Shown piece by piece: positions 35,935 to 44,230 of a stretch of 64,000 nt of DNA. Both the position numbers and the translations under genes were made by a program. The notes beneath the pieces are model-generated. The model was not told the DNA's origin. It ran no database searches and worked only from the letters and a program-made list of their open reading frames with translations. Every line of letters starts with the position of its first letter. Positions within the stretch are counted from its first letter, which is position 1. Source of the DNA: Chloroflexi bacterium 54-19 (GTDB lineage: Bacteria; Chloroflexota; Chloroflexia; Chloroheliales; Chloroheliaceae); NCBI GenBank assembly GCA_001898225.1, contig MKTJ01000036.1, positions 85,873 through 149,872 on the forward strand, read 5' to 3'.

Positions 35935-36531
35935 CTAACGGACAGTCTGGACCTGGGTCGTATCAATAATGAGGATATAGCGGCAGGGGATTTGGCCGGG
36001 GTTATGGAAGCGGTGACCCATGTCAGCCGGGAAATAAATGGTGTCGCCGGTATTTAACTCGACCGGCTCTGTATTCTCACCCAGGTAGCAAGCCAGTTTT
36101 CCTTCAACGACTGTTATATGCTCGACCGTACCGCGCTGGTGAGCCGGAAACTGGCCGGTGGTCTGCCCGGCGGGAATAATATATTCGACTACCTCGATGC
36201 CTCGCCCCAGCAAAACCCCACTTAGTAAGCGACGCTCCAATCCCGAATGAGGGTCAACCATAAGCTGCTGTTCGTCTCGCCTTAATACCTGCAAGGCCCG
36301 GTGGCGAGTGGTATCAGCCTCGCCCAGGAGTTCGGAAATACTACAATCGAGCCCTTCCGCAATCTGGCTGACAATTGCGATACTGGGATTTTTCAATTCG
36401 CGTTCTATATCCGAAATCATAGCCCGGCTAACCCCGCTGCGCTGGGCCAGTGTTTCAAGCGACAGGTTCAGGGCCTGGCGGCGATTCTTCAAATTTGCCG
36501 CTAAAGGTAACTTGCGGGCAGGTATTTCCAT
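35935..36531 (-). CDS. XRE-family regulator with cupin sensor domain
   Basis: A 198-residue repressor-like protein. The Xre/Cro helix-turn-helix (about 12-65: LKNRRQALNLSLETLAQRSG, RAMISDIERELKNPS) is followed by a cupin barrel (about 100-195: HITVVEGKLACYLG, NTGDTIYFPADMGHRF) that should bind a small ligand or metal. The start was set at the ATG at 36531; a TTG at 36633 would run through the promoter of the divergent MFS gene. That MFS gene is its likely target. Confidence 0.9.
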   Translation of the reverse strand: MEIPARKLPLAANLKNRRQALNLSLETLAQRSGVSRAMISDIERELKNPSIAIVSQIAEGLDCSISELLGEADTTRHRALQVLRRDEQQLMVDPHSGLERRLLSGVLLGRGIEVVEYIIPAGQTTGQFPAHQRGTVEHITVVEGKLACYLGENTEPVELNTGDTIYFPADMGHRFHNPGQIPCRYILIIDTTQVQTVR

Positions 36532-36556
36532 TATCGCGGATTTCTTTCTTTTATGG

Positions 36557-36584
36557 TTGACAACCTTAGTGTATCTTCTATAAT
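36557..36584 (+). promoter_or_regulatory. Consensus promoter of the second MFS gene
   Basis: Perfect TTGACA (36557-36562), 16-base spacer, perfect TATAAT (36579-36584). It lies in the 102-base gap shared with the divergent XRE-cupin gene, so the repressor can bind right at the promoter. Confidence 0.8.
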
Positions 36585-36633
36585 AGAGCAATATTCTACC
36601 ATAAAAGATTTTTAAATCAGGCGGGGATGGCAA

Positions 36634-37809
36634 ATGAGACCATTAAAAGTTGTTTTTGTGGCGGTCAGCCTTTTTATTGTAACCCTGGCGGTCAACCTGG
36701 AAGTGCCGCTCTACGCCGATTATGCTAAGGCCGCCGGGTTCGGCAGCGGCCTGACCGCGCTCGCTTTTGCCGCCTATATAGCCGGGTTGGTCCCTGTCCT
36801 GATATTGTTAGGTGGCATTTCCGACCGGGTCGGGCGCAAACCGGTCCTTTTTGCCGGGCTGCTGGCGACCCTCTCCGCCACCATCTTTATTATACTCAGC
36901 CCGACTATCTATACTCTTTTTGTGACCCGGTTGTTACAGGGCATCGGGGTCGGCTTCAGTGTCGGTACGGGGACCGCCTTCCTGGCCGAACTAATCGGTG
37001 AACCGGACGGCCCCACCCGCAGTGCCAGGTTTGCCGCCCTGTCTACCTCGCTCGGTTTTGGTGGGGGAGCTTTGTTTACCACCATCGTCCTGCTCTTTCA
37101 CCCTACCAATGTCCCTGTTAGCTACCTGGTCGTGACCGGGTTGTCCGTGGCAGCACTGGTGATGGTCCTGACCTTGCCGAATCACCGCTCGAACCGGACC
37201 GCCTCCCTGGTACGCCTGCCCCATTACCCACCCGGCACCATCTTTATCGGCCTGACCATCGCGGTTGGCTGGGCAGTCTGCGGACTGGTGGCATCAGTGG
37301 TGCCGACCCAACTGGCCCATAATGGTCTGGCCGTCTGGAGCGGTCCGGCCCTGTGCCTGGTCAACTTTACCGGGGCGGCCTTTCAACCACTGGTTAGCCG
37401 GATGGACGCCCGCAAAGCTCTCCAGATTGGTTTTATCCTCCTGCCAGTCGGCTGTGGTCTGCTTGTGTTGGGAGTATGGAGCGGAATTATAGGTCTGGTC
37501 TTCCTGGGTGCGGCTGTTTCAGGGGCCAGTTGTTACGGCTTTACCTACCTGGGCGGTTTGGCCGAGGTAGCCCGGTTGGCCGGGGCGCAACGGGCGCGGG
37601 CGGTTTCAGGCTACTTCCTTTTCGCCTACCTCGGTTTTGTGGTACCAAGCATCGTTATCGGGTTCCTGGCCGACCTGATTGGCGGCCTGACGGCCCTCCT
37701 GTTTTTCTTCGCCCTGGTCACCGTTAGCATCCTTGCCCTGGCCTACCACCTGAAACAACAGGGTCATAATTCAAAAATTGAACTGGCTTTTGCTCCTGAA
37801 CAAAAATAA
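36634..37809 (+). CDS. MFS transporter (drug-efflux-like)
   Basis: A 391-residue 12-helix major facilitator. The conserved loop 2/3 motif appears as GGISDRVGRKPVLFAG. There is a strong ATG (GGGGA upstream) and a consensus promoter. It is divergent from an XRE-cupin regulator, an arrangement typical of inducible efflux pumps. The substrate is unknown. Confidence 0.92.
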   Translation: MRPLKVVFVAVSLFIVTLAVNLEVPLYADYAKAAGFGSGLTALAFAAYIAGLVPVLILLGGISDRVGRKPVLFAGLLATLSATIFIILSPTIYTLFVTRLLQGIGVGFSVGTGTAFLAELIGEPDGPTRSARFAALSTSLGFGGGALFTTIVLLFHPTNVPVSYLVVTGLSVAALVMVLTLPNHRSNRTASLVRLPHYPPGTIFIGLTIAVGWAVCGLVASVVPTQLAHNGLAVWSGPALCLVNFTGAAFQPLVSRMDARKALQIGFILLPVGCGLLVLGVWSGIIGLVFLGAAVSGASCYGFTYLGGLAEVARLAGAQRARAVSGYFLFAYLGFVVPSIVIGFLADLIGGLTALLFFFALVTVSILALAYHLKQQGHNSKIELAFAPEQK

Positions 37810-37811
37810 AA

Positions 37812-37834
37812 GGAGCCGCCTCACAGACGACTCC
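37812..37834 (-). terminator. Terminator of the slipin gene
   Basis: Ten-base arms with two mismatches (37812-37821 with 37825-37834) and a 3-base loop. Read leftward, it is followed by TTTTATTTTT, so it stops the slipin transcript; there is no T-run in the other direction. Confidence 0.6.
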
Positions 37835-37842
37835 AGAAGAAA

Positions 37843-39006
37843 TTAAGGCCGGGGCGGTCCACCCTGCGGACCTTGCGGCCAGGGCGAGTAAGGCTGGGGA
37901 TTACCAGGCTGCTGCGGATTTTGTGGCGCGTTATACTGGGTGGTAGGCTGGTTCAAATTACCTGGCCCGGTCGGACCGCGTTGAGGCGCGGGAGGTTGCT
38001 GCGGTGGATTGTTCCGGGCAGGGTCGCGTGACGGGATTCTAGGCGCGTTTGGCAAAGCCTCCTGGCTCAACCCCGCCAGCCCGCTGATTGTCCCCAGACC
38101 GAGCGTTTCGACCGCGTTATTAGGGACGATAACCAGGGCCCCCCGTTCCTTGATAGCGTCGGCCAGCAGGTTCATGGAGCGAAGGCTCATTGCCGCCGGA
38201 TTAGTTATGTAAATCTGGGCCGCTTCATCAAACTTCTGGGCCACTTCCACCTCGGCCTGGCTCAAGATAACCCTGGCGTGGCGTTCGCGCTGGGCCTGGG
38301 CTTCTTTCGACATCGCGTCCTGTAACGCTTCCGGTATCAACACGTCGCGCATTTCGACCGACTGGACCGTGATACCCCAGGGCTCGGTCCGCTCGTCAAT
38401 AATCCTTTTTAGCTCAAATTCAATCTGGCTGCGCCCTGCCAGAAGCGAGGCCAGGTCGGACTTACCGATAGTGTCCCGCAAGGCTGTCTGAGCGGCCCAG
38501 CTAACCGCTTCGGCGTAATCGGATACAGCCAGTGACGCCTTGGATACGTCCCAGACAAACCAGAATAAAACGGCGTCAACATCCACCGGGACGGTATCGC
38601 GGCTGAGGGTCTGTTCGGCCTTGAATGAGGTTATTTGCACGCGCGTATCAACCATGCTGGAAATAGAATCAAAAGGCCACAGGAAGAAGATACCCGGTCC
38701 GCTGATATGGCTGAACTTGCCAAGACGCAGGATTACCGCTTTCTCCCACTGGCGGGCTATCCGAAGCGAAAGATAAAGCAAATACCCCAAAATCAGCCCC
38801 GCCACCACCGGGGCAAAACCTACCAACCAGAAGGTAATAGGCTGAACCCCATCCACCGGGGGTTTTATTAACAGAAAAGAAACTATTGCTCCAATTGCGG
38901 CCATTAGTATAAAAAGGCTACAACCGACTCCATTGGTTCCGGGCGCTCCGACCGCCCGGCTGGTGCTATGGGACTGCGACAAATTATTAAATTGGAAATT
39001 TTGCAT
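37843..39006 (-). CDS. Slipin, SPFH/Band 7 membrane protein
   Basis: A 387-residue stomatin-like protein. A short polar start precedes two hydrophobic segments (about 30-48 and 60-85). The SPFH domain follows (QWEKAVILRLGKFSHISGPG, DTRVQITSFKAEQTLSRDTVPVDVDAV, GITVQSVEMRDVLIP). A coiled-coil (SKEAQAQRERHARVILSQAEVE) and a Pro/Gln/Gly-rich C-terminal tail (about 330-387) complete it. Slipins form membrane microdomains and protease scaffolds; the NfeD partner often found beside them is absent here. The ATG at 39006 follows AAAGGAGG; a TTG at 39015 is too close. Confidence 0.93.
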   Translation of the reverse strand: MQNFQFNNLSQSHSTSRAVGAPGTNGVGCSLFILMAAIGAIVSFLLIKPPVDGVQPITFWLVGFAPVVAGLILGYLLYLSLRIARQWEKAVILRLGKFSHISGPGIFFLWPFDSISSMVDTRVQITSFKAEQTLSRDTVPVDVDAVLFWFVWDVSKASLAVSDYAEAVSWAAQTALRDTIGKSDLASLLAGRSQIEFELKRIIDERTEPWGITVQSVEMRDVLIPEALQDAMSKEAQAQRERHARVILSQAEVEVAQKFDEAAQIYITNPAAMSLRSMNLLADAIKERGALVIVPNNAVETLGLGTISGLAGLSQEALPNAPRIPSRDPARNNPPQQPPAPQRGPTGPGNLNQPTTQYNAPQNPQQPGNPQPYSPWPQGPQGGPPRP

Positions 39007-39137
39007 CTGAGGCAAAGCCTCCTTTCAAGGTTCGGGTTTTCAAGCGTAATAAAGCACGATATAACACGCTCATAAAGAATGGCATACCTTATTTATAGCA
39101 GAGTTTAGGTGTTTTGAGTAGGGTGTTTTCGAAAAAG

Positions 39138-39181
39138 GAGTATAATACTCATTGCGAAATAACGTTGAACAAAACAACGTT
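39138..39181. promoter_or_regulatory. Promoter region with two palindromes before the radical SAM gene
   Basis: GAGTATAATACTC is a perfect 13-base palindrome (39138-39150) that contains the -10 TATAAT (39141-39146). Just downstream are perfect 7-base arms AACGTTG/CAACGTT with a 7-base spacer (39161-39181). The second could be an operator or a 5' hairpin. Confidence 0.5.
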
Positions 39182-39209
39182 AAACGTAAGATAAATTTGA
39201 GGGTTTTTC

Positions 39210-40148
39210 ATGGCACGCAGTATTGTTTTGAATAGTGGACCGCGCGGGTTCGAAGCCCATTCGCGGAACTGGCGCAGTTTCCGGCTGTGTTACCCGGTTA
39301 TTTCGCGCCGTTCGCGAGGGCTTTCGCTTGGAGTTAATCTCAACCCGGACCGGGTCTGCAACTTCGACTGCATCTACTGTGAGGTGGACCGGCGTGACTT
39401 CCGTCCAGGCAAAAGTAAACTCCCCCTGCCGCCCCGGAACGCTCCTCGACCCCAGGTCAGCCTGGAAGAAATAAAGGAAGAACTGGCCGAATTGTTGCGC
39501 CTGGCCCGGAGCGGGGAAATCTGGCAAGAACCTGAATTCAAAGAGGTTGCTCCCGAACTGCGCCGGGTGAACGATATAGCCTTTAGCGGGGACGGCGAGC
39601 CGACTACCTACCCACTTTTCGACCAGGCCGTCCAGGTCGCCCTTGACGCTCGCGCCGAGGCCGGGTTTGCCGAGGATGAAGTTAAACTGGTGCTGATAAC
39701 CAACGCCACCCAGTTGCACCGCCCGGTGGTTAAGGCCGGGCTGCGCTTGCTGGACGCCCACAACGGCGAGGTCTGGGGCAAACTTGACGCCGGGACCGCT
39801 CCCTATTACGACCTGGTTGACCACACCAACGTGCCTTTTGAAAAGGTCTTGCGGAACTTGCTGGAAACCGCCCGGCACCAGCCGATAAATATCCAGACCT
39901 GTTTCCTGCGGGTCCACGGCGAAGGCCCGTCCCACGCCGAAATAACGGCCTATTGCGACCGTCTGAATGAAATCCGGGCAAGTGGCGGGGATTTAAGGCT
40001 GGTCCAACTCTATACGGTGGCCCGGCGGCCTCCTAACGAGTGGGTCACCAGTCTGCCGGATACAGAACTGGAAGAAATCGCCGGGGTTGTCCGGGAAAAA
40101 ACAGGGCTGGAAGTAGAAACTTTTGGCGGGAATATCGGCCTTGACTGA
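39210..40148 (+). CDS. Radical SAM protein
   Basis: A 312-residue radical SAM enzyme with the motif CNFDCIYC (C50, C54, C57) in RVCNFDCIYCEVDR and a GDGEPT motif (FSGDGEPTTYP). The preceding SLGVNLNP and overall pattern resemble the Fe-S oxidoreductases related to wybutosine-type enzymes (COG0731-like); the substrate is unknown. The ATG at 39210 follows GAGGG. Two palindromes mark its promoter. Confidence 0.92.
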   Translation: MARSIVLNSGPRGFEAHSRNWRSFRLCYPVISRRSRGLSLGVNLNPDRVCNFDCIYCEVDRRDFRPGKSKLPLPPRNAPRPQVSLEEIKEELAELLRLARSGEIWQEPEFKEVAPELRRVNDIAFSGDGEPTTYPLFDQAVQVALDARAEAGFAEDEVKLVLITNATQLHRPVVKAGLRLLDAHNGEVWGKLDAGTAPYYDLVDHTNVPFEKVLRNLLETARHQPINIQTCFLRVHGEGPSHAEITAYCDRLNEIRASGGDLRLVQLYTVARRPPNEWVTSLPDTELEEIAGVVREKTGLEVETFGGNIGLD

Positions 40149-40186
40149 CCGTAAAAAAATAAAACTAAATAGACAACGAGGGTTTT

Positions 40187-41050
40187 ATGTTTGAAATGCT
40201 GCGGAGTAAGACCGGCAAACTGGCCGTAACCGGACACCGGGGCGCGGCGGGGTATGCCCCTGAAAATACTATGCCCGCCTTTGAAAAAGCCCTGGCGGTA
40301 GGCGCGGACATCATCGAGTTTGACGTACACTTTAGCCGGGATGGGCGGGTAGTGGTCATTCACGACGAAACTTTGGAGCGCACTACCAATGGGACCGGGC
40401 CGGTCCGCCAGCATAGCTGGGAAGACCTCAAAAAGCTCGATGCCGGGACCTGGTTCGACCGCAAAAACGAGGTGGCCCGGCTCGTACAGGCTGAAATCCC
40501 GCCCGGCACTCGTCCCCTGCCTATACCTCAAGAAAAGTTCGCCGGGACACGCATCCCCCTCCTCGAAGAAGTCCTGGAATGGTCTACCGCTGTCCGAATG
40601 CCAATTTCGATTGAAATCAAAGCGCCCTGGCCGTTTTATCACGGGCTTGAAGTCTACCCCGGCCTGGTCGAAAAAGTCCTCGAACTGGTCGCTCGCCACG
40701 GCGACGAAGAACTGACCAGCCTTCACTCTTTTGACCACCGGGCGGTCCTGCGCAGTAAAGAGATTAACCCCAATATCACGACCCTGGTCGCCTACAGCGG
40801 GGCTATCCTGGTCGACCCGGCCAGCCCGGCCCGCGCTGCCAGGGCCAACGGTATCGCTATCGGGAGCAACTGGGTCACCCCCGAACTGGTCGATACGCTG
40901 CACGCCGAGGATATTTGTATATTCGGGTGGGGGCTGGGCGAAGAACCGTTTACCCAGGCCGATGACCTCCGCCGCCTGGTCGAGATGGGCGTTGATTTCG
41001 TGAGTGGCGGCTTCCCCGATTTGCTGCGCCAGGTGGTCGAAACCCGTTAA
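40187..41050 (+). CDS. Glycerophosphodiester phosphodiesterase (GDPD)
   Basis: A 287-residue TIM-barrel enzyme that splits glycerophosphodiesters into glycerol-3-phosphate and an alcohol. HRGAAGYAPENT supplies the catalytic His and Arg; EFDVHFSRDGRVVVIHDE supplies the metal-binding Glu/Asp and the second catalytic His. No signal peptide, so it is cytoplasmic, like UgpQ. The ATG at 40187 follows ACGAGGG, 38 bases after the radical SAM gene, so the two may be co-transcribed. It ends at a clear terminator. Confidence 0.94.
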   Translation: MFEMLRSKTGKLAVTGHRGAAGYAPENTMPAFEKALAVGADIIEFDVHFSRDGRVVVIHDETLERTTNGTGPVRQHSWEDLKKLDAGTWFDRKNEVARLVQAEIPPGTRPLPIPQEKFAGTRIPLLEEVLEWSTAVRMPISIEIKAPWPFYHGLEVYPGLVEKVLELVARHGDEELTSLHSFDHRAVLRSKEINPNITTLVAYSGAILVDPASPARAARANGIAIGSNWVTPELVDTLHAEDICIFGWGLGEEPFTQADDLRRLVEMGVDFVSGGFPDLLRQVVETR

Positions 41051-41071
41051 TTTAGCGAAAAATACCCCGTT

Positions 41072-41107
41072 AACAACCCCTTTTCTGTGTATATAGGGGT
41101 TGTTTTT
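41072..41107 (+). terminator. Intrinsic terminator of the GDPD gene
   Basis: Perfect 10-bp stem (41072-41081 with 41095-41104), 13-base loop, T-run 41103-41107. Confidence 0.88.
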
Positions 41108-41129
41108 ATAGAAAATTACAATCGGAAGG

Positions 41130-41158
41130 TTGTTTCAGGCAAAACTTTCGGATATACT
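41130..41158 (+). promoter_or_regulatory. Promoter of the secreted glycoside hydrolase
   Basis: TTGTTT (41130-41135), 17-base spacer, TATACT (41153-41158). The predicted start near 41165 leaves a leader of about 230 nt. Confidence 0.62.
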
Positions 41159-41164
41159 TACCCC

Positions 41165-41394
41165 AAGACTAATGGCCGGGCCGGACCCGGCATTGGAAAA
41201 CCTATCTTTTTAGTCTCGCGCCTCACCGGGTCATTATCTCGCAGGTCCGGGCGAGTGTTTTAAAACTTTCAAACCGGTATAAATTTGGGACGCCCGGGTT
41301 TTACCCGACTCTCCCGGCAGTTTCCCCTGTTCTCGGTTCACTTAACAGGCGTGACATTTATGCGCCCCAACTTTAATTATGCCCGGAGGTGTGG
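41165..41394 (+). ncRNA. Structured 5' leader, candidate cis-regulatory RNA
   Basis: Arms GACTAA/TTAGTC (41167-41172, 41210-41215) enclose a GC-rich hairpin (41171-41180 with 41186-41194, one bulge). Further hairpins are CTCGC/GCGAG (41238-41242, 41251-41255) and CGGGT/ACCCG (41295-41299, 41303-41307). The leader is unusually long and structured for this window. It does not match the c-di-AMP or c-di-GMP riboswitch motifs I know. A regulatory role is inferred from structure and position only. Confidence 0.4.
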
Positions 41395-43215
41395 ATGTCG
41401 TTGACCCTGAAACGACGCGTTACCGTATTGGTCGTTATTTTGCTCGGTTCACTTTTTTTCTTGAACCTGTCGGAAGCTTCTGCCTTCGACCGGACCGAGC
41501 CACCAACCTACTACGGCGACCCTCCACCTGAATTACTCGATTTCCACCCCGACCTGACCAATCTACCTACCGCTCCGCCTACCCAGAAGTTCGGAATAGC
41601 CGCGCATCCCTGGTGGCTCGATATGTTCCTGGACCAGTTTATCGCCTACTATAAAGACCTCAAAATAACCACGGTGCGCCTTCCTGTCGAATGGAAGACC
41701 CTGGAACCCCAACCAGGCAGCTACGACTGGACCCTTAACGACCGCCTGCTAAACCGCTTGCAGGCCGAGGGCTTTGAAATCGTGGCCGAGTTTGTGACCA
41801 TGCCGCCCTGGGCCAGCCTGAACCCGGAGGAATGCGCCAAAAGCGACCTGGCTTGCCAACCTGACCCGCAAGCACTACCCCAAATGGCCGCTATGAGCGC
41901 CGCCCTGGTCAAGCACTATCCTTTTATTCGATACTGGGAATTCTGGAACGAACCGGACGAATGGCCCAACATGGGCAAAAACCATATCGAGATTTACGGC
42001 AGCTACCTCAAAACTTTCTATGACGCCGTAAAAAAGGTCGATCCAACCCTGCAAGTAGCCGCGACCAGCCTGACCGGACCCGATTACGTGGACTGGCTCT
42101 ATAACCATTGTGACACGGTCTATGGCTACCGGCCTTTTGATGCTATCGCCTATCACCCCTACCTTGATACCTTGCCGGACCCAACCCAGGACGCGCCATT
42201 TTCGGGAATACGCAAAAACCGGATTGACCAACTCCGGGCTTTGATGGTTGCCAGGGGCGACGGCAACAAACCTATCTGGCTGACGGAGGTCGGCTGGCAA
42301 GACACCCCTGAAAAACAAAGCCTTTTCTTGAAAGATACTTTTGACTGGGTAGCCCGCCGCCCCTATATCACACTGGTGCATCTCCATATGCTCCACGACT
42401 GGGACGCAGAGCTTTACGGGCTAGTTAAACCCAAAGAAAAGATTTACTGGACCCGTCCGCTCAACAAAGACGACACTTTCGAACCCAAACAACCCTATTA
42501 CGACACCTACAAAAACTACGACAAACGGCCCTTACCGCCCCAACCCGCGCCCGGCCCGAACTTGCTGGTCTTTCCCCAGACCGGGCATACCGTCCGGGAT
42601 GTTTTCAAAAGAGCCTGGGAACAAGGCGGCCTCGAACTCTTTGGTTACCCCGTAACCGGCCAGTTTTACGAGAAAAACCCGGCAGACAGCCACTATTACC
42701 TGGTCCAGTATTTCGAGCGGGTCCGCATGGAATATCACCCGGAAAACCTCGGCACCCCTTACGAAGTACTGTTCGGCTTGCTCGGTAAACAGGTCCTGAC
42801 CTCGAAAGGCTGGTTCACCCCGGCGGGTGACCCGGTAGCCCACCAGACCGAACCCGAAAGCTCACCCGCAAACAGCGACGCCTCCGCCACCTATTTTCCC
42901 GAAACCGGCCACAGCCTGAGTGGTCCCTTCCTGGCCGAATGGCAAAAAGAAGGCGGCCTCAAAATTATCGGTCTGCCGATAAGCCGGGTCTTTGATGAAA
43001 CCAACCCCGAAACCGGCGAAATCTACCAGGTCCAGTATTTCGAGCGGGCCAGGGCCGAGTTACACCCCGGTACGGACACCCAACCGGCCTATGTCGCTTT
43101 TGGCCTTTTGGGAAACGAGGTGCTGCGTGACCAGAACCGTTTGCTCGAAAATAACCGTCTCAACACCGAAAACTACTACAACCCGGCTTTACCGGAATTT
43201 AAAACCGTGGATTAG
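41395..43215 (+). CDS. Secreted clan-A glycoside hydrolase with C-terminal FPxTGH repeats
   Basis: A 606-residue exported enzyme. Signal peptide ~1-30 (ends SEASA). A (beta/alpha)8 catalytic domain (about 65-350) resembles GH39/GH5-type enzymes: FWNEPDEW gives the acid/base (Glu186) and LTEVGWQ the nucleophile (Glu298). Two related ~80-residue units follow (about 395-475 and 505-585), each with FPxTGH, GGLxxxG(F/L)P and YFERxRxEXHP; such units are common on Chloroflexota surface proteins and may bind cell-wall or glycan material. The ATG at 41395 has GGAGG 5 bases upstream. Substrate unknown. Confidence 0.9.
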   Translation: MSLTLKRRVTVLVVILLGSLFFLNLSEASAFDRTEPPTYYGDPPPELLDFHPDLTNLPTAPPTQKFGIAAHPWWLDMFLDQFIAYYKDLKITTVRLPVEWKTLEPQPGSYDWTLNDRLLNRLQAEGFEIVAEFVTMPPWASLNPEECAKSDLACQPDPQALPQMAAMSAALVKHYPFIRYWEFWNEPDEWPNMGKNHIEIYGSYLKTFYDAVKKVDPTLQVAATSLTGPDYVDWLYNHCDTVYGYRPFDAIAYHPYLDTLPDPTQDAPFSGIRKNRIDQLRALMVARGDGNKPIWLTEVGWQDTPEKQSLFLKDTFDWVARRPYITLVHLHMLHDWDAELYGLVKPKEKIYWTRPLNKDDTFEPKQPYYDTYKNYDKRPLPPQPAPGPNLLVFPQTGHTVRDVFKRAWEQGGLELFGYPVTGQFYEKNPADSHYYLVQYFERVRMEYHPENLGTPYEVLFGLLGKQVLTSKGWFTPAGDPVAHQTEPESSPANSDASATYFPETGHSLSGPFLAEWQKEGGLKIIGLPISRVFDETNPETGEIYQVQYFERARAELHPGTDTQPAYVAFGLLGNEVLRDQNRLLENNRLNTENYYNPALPEFKTVD

Positions 43216-43372
43216 ACCAACTTCAAAAATTGGCTAACAATCTCTAATAATTTCCTCTTTTCCCTGTAATTTTTTCCCGACAGGGCGCGTTGTTAAAAAT
43301 GTGGTACAGAACAACAGACCGCAGGGAAACCTGCCAGACGCCCCCCTCAAACGGGGAAGGAGATTAGGAAAA

Positions 43373-44143
43373 ATGAAACAAAGCAGGATGTTGTGGGTAG
43401 GAGGCGTTGCCATTGTAGCCGCGCTGGTACTCGGCTTTATGGTCGCTGTGCTGGGGCAGAAATCGGCTACCCCTGCCCAGGCCCAGACTACCCCGGCTGC
43501 CGGGCCAAACGGTTATAGTGGGATTACCGTCCAGGGGACCGGCGTAGTCATCCTCCAACCGGACGTGGTCCGCCTGAACGTCGGCGTCACACTTAAAGCG
43601 GCGACCGTCTCGGACGCCCAGAAACAGTCCGCCGACACTTCGGCCAAAATTACGGACGCCCTCAAAGCTGCCGGTATCAAAGCCGAGGACATCAAAACCG
43701 TCAACTATAGCATCAACCCGGACTACACCTACGAACCGAACCAACCGCCGAAACTGAACGGCTACCAGATTGATAACACCTTACAGGTAACTATCCGTGA
43801 CGTGACCAAGACCGGCTCGATTATTGACGCCGCCAGCACCGCCGGGGCGAACCAGATTAACGGTATTAACTTCACGGTTGAGAACAACACCGACGCCCTG
43901 AAACAGGCTCGGGCTGCTGCCGTCGCCGACGCGAAAGCGAAAGCCGACCAGTTAGCCGCCGCCGGTCAGGTCCAGGTCGGCAGCATCATCAACATCGTGG
44001 AAGTCGCCCAGAACGCCGACCCGGTGCCGATGGTTGCGAACGACGCCCGCGCTGCTGCTGCCGGGTCCGCTGCTACTCAGATTGAAAGCGGCCAGTTAAA
44101 GGTCGTGGTCAATGTCCAGGTTACTTTCGGTATCAGCAAGTAA
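43373..44143 (+). CDS. SIMPL-domain (DUF541) periplasmic/extracytoplasmic protein
   Basis: A 256-residue SIMPL protein. N-terminal signal/anchor helix (about 7-27), then ITVQGTGVVILQPDVVRLNVGV, KAAGIKAEDIKTVNYSI and AVADAKAKADQLAAA, the hallmarks of the family. Family members are exported and often linked to oxidative-stress protection, with no known catalysis. The start was set at the ATG at 43373, with AGGA upstream; an earlier GTG would add 24 residues without a better signal peptide. A very strong terminator follows. Confidence 0.9.
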   Translation: MKQSRMLWVGGVAIVAALVLGFMVAVLGQKSATPAQAQTTPAAGPNGYSGITVQGTGVVILQPDVVRLNVGVTLKAATVSDAQKQSADTSAKITDALKAAGIKAEDIKTVNYSINPDYTYEPNQPPKLNGYQIDNTLQVTIRDVTKTGSIIDAASTAGANQINGINFTVENNTDALKQARAAAVADAKAKADQLAAAGQVQVGSIINIVEVAQNADPVPMVANDARAAAAGSAATQIESGQLKVVVNVQVTFGISK

Positions 44144-44173
44144 ATATTTAACACAAAGCAAAAATACCACACA

Positions 44174-44210
44174 AAAGGCGGGGGCGGCCATTTGCCTTCG
44201 CCTTTTTTTT
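44174..44210 (+). terminator. Intrinsic terminator of the SIMPL gene
   Basis: 12-bp stem with two G-U pairs (44174-44185 with 44194-44205), 8-base loop, 8-base T-run. The G-U pairs show it acts on the rightward transcript. Confidence 0.92.
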
Positions 44211-44230
44211 ATTTTTAACCTCTAAATCTC

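Larger units (their letters stand above)
41051..41394. other. Intergenic region with terminator, promoter and structured leader
   Basis: 344 bases without a gene. It holds the GDPD terminator (41072-41107), a promoter (41130-41158) and a long GC-rich leader (about 41165-41394) with several hairpins; each is described separately. Confidence 0.6.

Noticed and set aside
36532..36633. N-terminal extension of the XRE-cupin regulator to the TTG at 36633
   Set aside because: It would cover the whole divergent promoter and add 34 residues that do not belong to the HTH family.
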